Positions 1 to 4,443 of a stretch of DNA of 8,298 nt are shown here, piece by piece. The stretch covers positions 1 to 8,298 of the forward strand of contig JAITAZ010000260.1 of the NCBI GenBank assembly GCA_031283825.1, read 5' to 3'. Within the stretch, counting starts at the first letter, position 1; the number at the start of each line of letters is the position of its first letter. Under the pieces are notes generated by a model. It did no database searches, was not told the origin of the DNA, and saw only the letters and a program-made list of their open reading frames with translations. A program made the position numbers and the translations under genes. This DNA is from Planctomycetaceae bacterium. Lineage in GTDB: Bacteria > Planctomycetota > Planctomycetia > Pirellulales > Thermoguttaceae.

Positions 1-50
1 CTTGTGCATGAACGATTACAGTAATTTATTGTTACAATAATTTATAGTGT

Positions 51-141
51 CGTCCCTGCGGGACTTTCGGTTTGTGGGACGTTTACCGGCGGTTACGCTG
101 CGCTACACCGCCGGTTATGCACATCTCGCCCCATGCGGGGC
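51..141. repeat. G+C-rich three-hairpin element
   Basis: Three perfect inverted repeats follow one another in otherwise AT-rich DNA. GTCCC (52-56) pairs with GGGAC (60-64). A 9-bp arm ACCGGCGGT (85-93) pairs with ACCGCCGGT (107-115). GCCCC (128-132) pairs with GGGGC (137-141). An additional long-range pair joins TGTGCAT (4-10 region) with ATGCACA (about 117-123). The pattern looks like a repetitive non-coding element or a structured RNA. Its base composition differs sharply from the flanks. Family unknown to me. Confidence 0.55.
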
Positions 142-152
142 TATCATAAATT

Positions 153-337
153 TGTAACCGTTCACGGAATTTTTTATTTTTTTATCGCAAAATTAAAACG
201 CGAATAGTTACAAATTAACAAATGTAGAGACGCAATGACTTGCGTCTCATTGTTTGATCAAAAGATTATCAATAGAGATGCAATGCCTTGCGTCTCTACA
301 TTGGGGTTATCAATTTAAAAATTCGTGAACGGTTACA
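153..337. repeat. Repeat element, copy 1, with inverted ends
   Basis: The left end TGTAACCGTTCACG (about 153-166) faces a right end CGTGAACGGTTACA (324-337), its exact reverse complement, giving a 185-bp unit with terminal inverted repeats. A diverged internal copy of the motif, CGCGAATAGTTACA, lies at 199-212. The core at 221-302 is a double palindrome of GAGACGCAA / TTGCGTCTC hairpins. No coding frame is present. The form resembles a MITE or a BIME-like palindromic unit. Positions 189-308 match 3644-3762 in inverted orientation, with about eight substitutions and one indel by eye. Confidence 0.7.
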
Positions 338-381
338 TAAATTTTACATGAGGTTTTTAGATGTTACCTACAACTATCATT

Positions 382-1356
382 TTATTGTTTCATTGTTTTT
401 TTAATTTTTTGCGCAATTGAATTCGGCGATAGTTCGTAATAATCTAAAAGATATTTATAATCTCCGGGCTTACAAAACGTGTCAGGGATTCCAATAAATA
501 ATTGAATCGGCGTATTTTTCAACGTTGATTTATACTCCGAAACGGCAGCGCCAAGACCGCCGACTACATTGTGTTCCTCAACCGTAACTATTAATTGAGA
601 CCTCTTACATGCAATCTCAATTGCTTCTTTATCAATCGGCTTAATCGTGTGCATGTTTATCACCGCCGCAGAAATTCCATAACTCTCAAGTAACTTTGCC
701 GCTTCAAGCGACACATAAACCATTGTTCCACTTGCTATTATTGTTACATCTCCACCCTCTCGTAACATTATCGATTTGCCTATTGAAAAATCATAACTTT
801 CATTATAAACAATAGGACAATTCAATCCTCCCGTTAAACGAATGTATATTGGAAGATCACTCTCCGCCGCCGCCAATGCCGTCATGTAAGCCTCAACACT
901 ATCAGCCGGAGATAAAACAATCAAATTCGGAATCGTTCTTATTAGACTTAAATCTTCAATTGCATAATGCGTATTGCCCGACATCCCCATCGCCAATCCC
1001 GCCGACGATCCAATAACCTTCACATTTAAATTATGATAACCCAAATTATGACGTATTTGTTCAAAACTCCGCATAGTAATGAAAGTCGCGTAAGTTGTCG
1101 TAAAAACACAATTCCCCTCCATTGCAAGTCCAGCAGCAATGCCAATCATGTTTTGCTCGGCAATGCCGACGTTGATAAATCTATCAGGATAAGACGTCTT
1201 AAAACGATTTAATCCCGACAGAAAAGCTAAGTCCGCCGTCAAAACCTTAACGCTATCGCGCGATTTAGCAATCTCAAGTAAAGCAACGCCAAAAAATGTT
1301 CCCATCTGACCAAGCCTTGACCACGCCCGAATATTTGCCGACGTCAAATTAGTCAT
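382..1356 (-). CDS. Transketolase, C-terminal subunit (pyrimidine-binding and C-terminal domains)
   Basis: This is the second half of a split thiamine-diphosphate transketolase, which moves a two-carbon ketol unit between sugar phosphates in the cytoplasm. At 324 aa it has the usual length of the C-terminal subunit. The pyrimidine-binding domain comes first (about residues 15-180). It contains GIAEQN at 64-69, whose Glu67 matches the glutamate that activates the cofactor. The transketolase C-terminal domain follows (about 195-315), with the conserved run VVGGLGAAVSE. The start is an ATG overlapping the TGA of the N-terminal subunit gene as ATGA (1353-1356), and AGGGAG lies about 8 nt upstream, so the two subunits are translationally coupled. 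The stop is TAA. The partner subunit must supply the diphosphate-binding half of the active site. The exact sugar substrate cannot be read from the sequence: housekeeping pentose-phosphate use and a specialised glycan-precursor role are both possible. Confidence 0.92.
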   Translation of the reverse strand: MTNLTSANIRAWSRLGQMGTFFGVALLEIAKSRDSVKVLTADLAFLSGLNRFKTSYPDRFINVGIAEQNMIGIAAGLAMEGNCVFTTTYATFITMRSFEQIRHNLGYHNLNVKVIGSSAGLAMGMSGNTHYAIEDLSLIRTIPNLIVLSPADSVEAYMTALAAAESDLPIYIRLTGGLNCPIVYNESYDFSIGKSIMLREGGDVTIIASGTMVYVSLEAAKLLESYGISAAVINMHTIKPIDKEAIEIACKRSQLIVTVEEHNVVGGLGAAVSEYKSTLKNTPIQLFIGIPDTFCKPGDYKYLLDYYELSPNSIAQKIKKTMKQ

Positions 1357-2189
1357 TCGATAATCTCCCTTTCAATTTCTGAAATAGCCGTTTCAAATTG
1401 CACTTGATTAAGCGTTTTATGATGCCACTCGCGATTGCCCTCCATAAAAGAAACACCCTTTCCTTTAATCGTATCGGCAATAATAACTCGCGGTTTGCTC
1501 CCTTGAATAGGCAACGTCAAAATCTCGTAAATAGCCTGAACATTGTGTCCATTTACTTCAAACACTTCCCATCCAAACGACATTAATTTTTGCGACAAAT
1601 TTCCAAGATTCATAATTTCACTCGTAAGACCGTCATACTGTAAATTATTTTTATCAATAATGACAATCAAATTATCCAGACAAAATTGCGAAGCCGACAT
1701 AAACGCCTCCCAATTTGATCCCTCGTCGCATTCGCCATCGCCTAGCAAAACAAACACTCTGTTTTTTCTTTTTTTTTGTTTTGCGTCCCATGCCATGCCA
1801 ACTCCAACAGATAAAGCCAATCCTAGACTCCCTCCGCTATATTCTATTCCGTACTTTAAGTTTCTCATCGGATGCCCAGCGAGAAAAGAACCATTGCTTT
1901 CAAATGTTTCAAGTTCTTCTAAACTAATAAAACCTACTTCGTATAAAGCCGTATAATACGCAAGCACGCAATGAGCCTTGCTAACAAGAAAACGATCCCG
2001 CTCGTCCCACATTGGATCAGAAATATTGAAGTTCATGATTCCTCCGTACATAACGGCAAAAATTTCTATACAAGAAAAACCTCCGCCTAAATGAGCGCCG
2101 ATATTTCCGGCATTTAACGCCATTTTCAAGGCATTCAACCGCATACTTTTTGCCATAACCGTAAATTTATTTATCAATTCACATTTCAT
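1353..2189 (-). CDS. Transketolase, N-terminal subunit (thiamine-diphosphate-binding domain)
   Basis: This is the diphosphate-binding half of a split transketolase (278 aa from the start chosen here). Visible motifs are a conserved His in GAHLGGG (residues 31-37), SKAH (70-73), GGSLGLALSVGVGMA (119-133), and the thiamine-diphosphate/metal motif. That motif starts at GDGECDEG (150-157) and ends at NN (181-182). I chose the ATG at 2189 and not the TTG at 2210: a GGAGGA sequence lies about 10 nt before the ATG, whereas the TTG sits on the upstream side of that sequence. With this start the gene overlaps the end of the SDR gene by 11 bp (2179-2189), and its own TGA overlaps the next ATG. The three genes are therefore one operon. 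It should assemble with the C-terminal subunit encoded immediately downstream into a heteromeric enzyme. Confidence 0.92.
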   Translation of the reverse strand: MKCELINKFTVMAKSMRLNALKMALNAGNIGAHLGGGFSCIEIFAVMYGGIMNFNISDPMWDERDRFLVSKAHCVLAYYTALYEVGFISLEELETFESNGSFLAGHPMRNLKYGIEYSGGSLGLALSVGVGMAWDAKQKKRKNRVFVLLGDGECDEGSNWEAFMSASQFCLDNLIVIIDKNNLQYDGLTSEIMNLGNLSQKLMSFGWEVFEVNGHNVQAIYEILTLPIQGSKPRVIIADTIKGKGVSFMEGNREWHHKTLNQVQFETAISEIEREIIE

Positions 2190-2934
2190 ATTTATTGAAT
2201 CCTCCGTCAACTCTTAAAATTTGTCCCGTTACGCTTGCCGCTAAATCAGACGCAAAAAATAAAACTGCGCCGGCAATTTCACGCGGCTCGGCAAATCTTT
2301 TTAATGCAGTGCGTTTAATACGGTCTTCTATAATTTCAGGCGTCGCGATTTTTATCATGTCTGTTTTGGTCATGCCCGGCGCAACTGCATTTACCAATAC
2401 TCCAAATGAATCAAATTCCATCGCAAGTTTTTTCGTTGCGCAAATTATCGCCGCCTTGCCGCTGGAATACTCAAGTTGGTCAATTCCGTCGATTCCGCTC
2501 ATCGACGAAATAAAAACAATCCGACCACCCCGCCGACGACTCATTATTCGACCGACTAATTGAGTCAAAAATATCTGCGAAAAAAAATTAATTTCAAAAA
2601 TATTTTTTATCTGTTCCATTGAAGTCATCACAAAAAGCATACTGTCCGGAACGACTCCGGCATTATTAATGAGAATGTCAACCGGTTTTTTTTCAGACGC
2701 GATTGTCTTGACTCCGTTTTTTATTTGCTCTTGATTAGATAAATCAAAATAAACCGGTTTAACTTCAACGTTGAAATTCTACGATATTTCTTTGAGAAAA
2801 TTCTCAAATTCGTCATTTTTTTTTCGAGCGTGCGCCCAGATATTTGCTCCGTTTTCTGCAAAAATCTCAACAATCGCCTTACCGATTCCGCGATTGCTTC
2901 CAGTAACAATTGCGTTTTTGCCTTGTAATAACAT
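2179..2934 (-). pseudogene. SDR-family oxidoreductase with one in-frame TAG (interrupted, or read through)
   Basis: Read through codon 52, this frame encodes a 251-residue classical short-chain dehydrogenase/reductase of FabG-like size. It shows the NAD(P)-binding TGSNRGIG (residues 11-18), the structural INNAG (about 89-93), an Asn near 116, a catalytic Ser at 143/144, and YSSGK giving Tyr156 and Lys160. It ends in the family-typical VTGQILRVDGG. The only defect is TAG at 2779-2781, in the variable stretch between the first helix and the second strand. The codons on both sides remain in one frame, with no indel. Taken as a true stop, the halves are a 51-aa fragment (2934-2779) and a 153-aa fragment that could restart at ATG 2640 but would lack the nucleotide-binding motif. 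The ATG at 2934 fits the family N-terminus, although no clear Shine-Dalgarno sequence precedes it. The role is probably to reduce or oxidise a sugar or keto intermediate with the adjoining transketolase (inference). Confidence 0.8.
2779..2781 (-). other. In-frame amber codon within the SDR gene
   Basis: The codon is TAG on the minus strand, between Ser51 and Asn53 of the SDR frame. No other gene in the window ends in TAG: the transketolase C subunit, dnaK, the GHMP kinase and Hpt end in TAA, and the SDR and transketolase N subunit end in TGA. A single base change from CAG, GAG, AAG, TTG or TCG would produce it. A recent nonsense mutation, a sequencing error and readthrough all fit what is seen. 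Confidence 0.85.
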
Positions 2935-3149
2935 TATTTTTTTAGTTGAATTAGTTGTAGTTGAATTGTTGTAGTTGAATTTGACGCCGGAATTAGACGC
3001 CGTAGGCATTGCAGACGTAGTAGTTGGCAATCGAATAAATTCATTATTCGGCGTTTGAAATTATTATGAGCAAGTACAGAATTTAATCTGCCGACGTCTT
3101 TTTTATTTTCGACGTGTTGGAGATTTTGTTGATTGTGGTATTGGGTCAT
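2934..3149 (-). CDS. Possible small ORF coupled to the SDR gene, or decayed leader
   Basis: A 71-codon frame begins at ATG 3147-3149, with AAAGGCAG a few bases upstream as a weak ribosome-binding site. It ends in TAA at 2934-2936, sharing one base with the SDR start codon (TAATG). Such an overlap is typical of translational coupling. The first 30 residues are hydrophilic and Gln/Asn-rich (MTQYHNQQNLQHVENKKDVG). The C-terminal part is encoded by a simple tandem repeat and looks low-complexity. I recognise no family. It may be a chance frame or part of a decayed gene, so confidence is low. Confidence 0.25.
   Translation of the reverse strand: MTQYHNQQNLQHVENKKDVGRLNSVLAHNNFKRRIMNLFDCQLLRLQCLRRLIPASNSTTTIQLQLIQLKK
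2943..2982. repeat. Short tandem repeat TAGTTGAATT, three units
   Basis: Starts of TAGTTGAATT at 2943, 2958 and 2972 are separated by TAGTTG or GTTG, giving a 14-15-bp period. The array lies immediately upstream of the SDR start codon, where a ribosome-binding site would be expected. Part of the same string (TTAGTTGTAGTTG) recurs, on the minus strand, just past the stop of the GHMP kinase near 6475-6488. Confidence 0.7.
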
Positions 3150-3191
3150 TTTCTGCCTTTCTTTTAGCGAAAAGCAGACCGACAAGAAAAC

Positions 3192-3420
3192 GCAGCGTAG
3201 AAAAAAAAACGGGAACGCTACGTTGCTCCGAGCGAGTTTCCCATTCATACCACTGAAATAGCCGAGTATTATTAACGGCAGAATAGCGCAAGCGCAATCC
3301 CGAAACTCGCAAGCCCAATGCATAACGTCCCCTTTCGGGTAACGCATGATCATTGAGTTTTATTTGCAACTTCCAACCGGAAAAAACCGGATGGTATTTG
3401 GAAGCGCAATGAGCAAAAAC
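3192..3420 (-). other. Structured G+C-richer block, possible RNA leader or gene relic
   Basis: This stretch is visibly richer in G+C than its flanks and dense in inverted repeats. GCGAGTTTC (3232-3240) pairs with GAAACTCGC (3302-3310). GCCG (3261-3264) pairs with CGGC (3276-3279). CTTCCAA (3370-3376) pairs with TTGGAAG (3398-3404) around a CCGG-A6-CCGG core. On the minus strand a GGGAAAC/GTTCCC stem (3242-3211) is followed by nine T residues (3209-3201). The minus strand also has an open frame through the block from a TTG at 3369, with an LPERGRYALGLRVSGLR segment, but no recognised protein. It could be a 5' leader of the SDR operon, an independent RNA, or the remnant of a coding sequence. 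Confidence 0.35.
3201..3242 (-). terminator. Terminator-like hairpin with T9 on the minus strand
   Basis: Read on the minus strand, GGGAAAC and GTTCCC form a stem of about six base pairs with one bulged A. The loop (about 3217-3235) can itself fold. Nine T residues follow immediately (plus-strand A-run 3201-3209). It would end a transcript entering from the right, ahead of the SDR/transketolase unit. The stem is modest, so this could be an attenuator, a true terminator, or chance. Confidence 0.35.
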
Positions 3421-3529
3421 CTGCGATCTGATTCAAATTAGGCGAACATTCTACGACAGATCAATAAATTGACAAGTAGGGTAGAAATTGAAAGAATTTC
3501 ATCAAAAAACAAAATTCAAAAATCTATTT

Positions 3530-3762
3530 TGTAACCGTTCGCGGTTTTTTAAATTCGGAATTATGTAATATTAGTCGGAAAATTTATTTTGGATTTTGCG
3601 TTGTAACAATTTATTAGGGACTTTTAGCGTTTTTAAATTTCTAAACCCAATGTAGAGACGCAATGCTTTGCGTCTCTATCGATGATCTTTTGATCGAACA
3701 ATGAGACGCAAGGCATTGCGTCTCTACATTTGTTAATTTGTAACTATTCACGTTTTAATTTT
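3530..3762. repeat. Repeat element, copy 2, inverted relative to copy 1
   Basis: It carries the end motif as TGTAACCGTTCGCG (3530-3543) and TGTAACTATTCACG (3739-3752). Positions 3644-3762 are the reverse complement of 189-308 with about 93% identity by eye. Compared with copy 1 it has roughly 85 extra bases between 3553 and 3640. The core is an 82-bp double palindrome (3649-3730): an 18-bp perfect outer inverted repeat (3649-3666 with 3713-3730) that can alternatively fold as two hairpins, with arms 3653-3663/3668-3678 and 3703-3711/3716-3724. No coding frame. Confidence 0.75.
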
Positions 3763-3774
3763 AAAAAATATTCT

Positions 3775-3799
3775 CTCTGTGAACTCTGTGTTCTCTGTG
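3775..3799. repeat. Three CTCTGTG units
   Basis: CTCTGTG occurs at 3775-3781, 3784-3790 and 3793-3799 with 2-nt spacers, a 9-bp period. I recall similar CTCTGTG strings in the intergenic DNA of other bacteria. Function unknown. Confidence 0.6.
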
Positions 3800-4067
3800 G
3801 TTAATAAAAAAACGAGTTTTTAGAGATTCCCTAATTTAAAAACAATGATTAACGACTCAAAAGACAAACCAAACTATTCCACTGAAATATTATTAACGAC
3901 TCTCTATCGTTTAATTTATAACTGTCAAATTGGCAGTTGATATTAAAATCTTTTGTTTGTTTTAATTCATTTACTTCTATTATATTACAAATAAAATTTT
4001 ATCTTATTTTTCTTTTGGCACGTGAATTGCAAAACGGAATAAACTTTGGTACTAACTATTGATAATT

Positions 4068-4242
4068 TGTAACTATTCAGTAGATAAACAACCATCGATC
4101 AGGTAGAAGACCTTTCGTCGAAAGGTCGTGTCGATAGACAGTAATCAGATTAATTTCGATAATTAACACGAACAAAAACATTTGATCTTCAATTATTGAC
4201 GTTAATCTTAATTTATCATCGTTAACGTTGCTGAATAGTTAC
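4068..4242. repeat. Bracketed element, copy 3, with internal hairpins
   Basis: GTAACTATTCAG (4069-4080) and CTGAATAGTTAC (4231-4242) are perfect 12-bp inverted repeats enclosing about 150 bp. Inside is a 9-bp-arm hairpin with a one-base loop (GACCTTTCG 4109-4117, CGAAAGGTC 4119-4127), extended by ATCGA (4094-4098) with TCGAT (4131-4135). A second inverted pair is ACGTTAA (4199-4205) with TTAACGT (4222-4228). The internal sequence is unrelated to copies 1 and 2, but the ends and overall length match. It lies about 200 bp upstream of dnaK. Confidence 0.6.
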
Positions 4243-4329
4243 GATAATTACGTTTAATCCGAATCAATATTAAATATAAAAAGTCAAAAGTAATGTTATT
4301 CGGATTGAATCGAAGGATGCGTTACAAAG

Positions 4330-4359
4330 TTGATAGAAGTCGATTTGAACGAAAATAAT
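4330..4359 (+). promoter_or_regulatory. Candidate sigma-70-type promoter for dnaK
   Basis: TTGATA (4330-4335) and AATAAT (4354-4359) each match the vegetative consensus at five of six positions, with an 18-nt spacer. Transcription would start near 4366, just before the 13-bp inverted repeat at 4376-4410. The surrounding DNA is AT-rich, so chance matches are likely. Confidence 0.35.
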
Positions 4360-4375
4360 TTTAATGAATTACAAC

Positions 4376-4410
4376 AATTGAATATTCGTATTAGGGACGA
4401 ATATTCAATT
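4376..4410 (+). promoter_or_regulatory. Perfect 13-bp inverted repeat, 9-nt spacer, before dnaK
   Basis: The left arm AATTGAATATTCG (4376-4388) and right arm CGAATATTCAATT (4398-4410) are exact reverse complements separated by nine bases. The element ends 33 bases before the dnaK ATG and 20 bases before its ribosome-binding site. The spacing equals that of CIRCE, the HrcA operator of heat-shock genes, but the arm sequence does not match CIRCE. It is therefore a candidate operator for another repressor, or a hairpin in the dnaK 5' leader that could affect mRNA stability or temperature response. Confidence 0.7.
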
Positions 4411-4430
4411 TATCATTAAACCCTAAAAGC

Positions 4431-4436
4431 GAGGAT
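4431..4436 (+). promoter_or_regulatory. Ribosome-binding site of dnaK
   Basis: GAGGAT (part of GCGAGGA) lies about 8-9 nt before the ATG at 4444, fixing the start. Confidence 0.75.
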
Positions 4437-4443
4437 AAATTAA

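Larger units (their letters stand above)
1..381. other. Left intergenic region with stacked hairpins and repeats, no gene
   Basis: I see no credible coding frame here. The stretch holds a G+C-rich three-hairpin element (about 51-141), followed by a repeat element bounded by TGTAACCGTTCACG-type ends (about 153-337) that contains an 82-bp double palindrome (221-302). Another copy of the end motif, in the reverse orientation, lies at 6-19. The tktC-like gene on the minus strand ends at 382, so this stretch is downstream of the SDR/transketolase unit. I see no simple hairpin-plus-T-run terminator for that unit; the palindromes could serve that role. Confidence 0.7.
2935..4443. other. 1.5-kb intergenic region rich in inverted repeats
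   Basis: No gene of recognisable family lies here. In order it holds: the tandem repeat next to the SDR start; the possible small ORF; a G+C-richer structured block (about 3192-3420); the inverted second copy of the left-edge repeat (about 3530-3762); three CTCTGTG units (3775-3799); AT-rich sequence with a small hairpin at 3920-3938; a third bracketed element (4068-4242); a 9-bp inverted repeat (4256-4264 with 4298-4306); and the dnaK promoter, operator and ribosome-binding region. Confidence 0.7.

Noticed and set aside
221..302. CRISPR-like repeats from the recurring GAGACGCAATG strings
   Set aside because: The copies are palindromic pairs in alternating orientation with no regular unique spacers and no cas genes.
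1398..1956. Plus-strand open frames opposite the transketolase N-terminal subunit gene
   Set aside because: They are antisense shadows of a well-supported gene and show no family motifs.
2190..2210. TTG start at 2210 for the transketolase N-terminal subunit
   Set aside because: The GGAGGA ribosome-binding site lies downstream of this TTG and is well placed for the ATG at 2189.
2779..2781. General reassignment of TAG to a sense codon
   Set aside because: None of the other complete genes contains an in-frame TAG, so frequent sense use is not supported; one codon is more simply a mutation or an error.
3315..3404. Integron attC site or tRNA gene in the structured block
   Set aside because: No integrase is present, the core-site sequences do not match attC, and no cloverleaf with TpsiC and anticodon arms can be drawn.
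4376..4410. Canonical CIRCE/HrcA operator
   Set aside because: Only the spacer length and location match; the arms lack the TTAGCACTC / GAGTGCTAA sequence.
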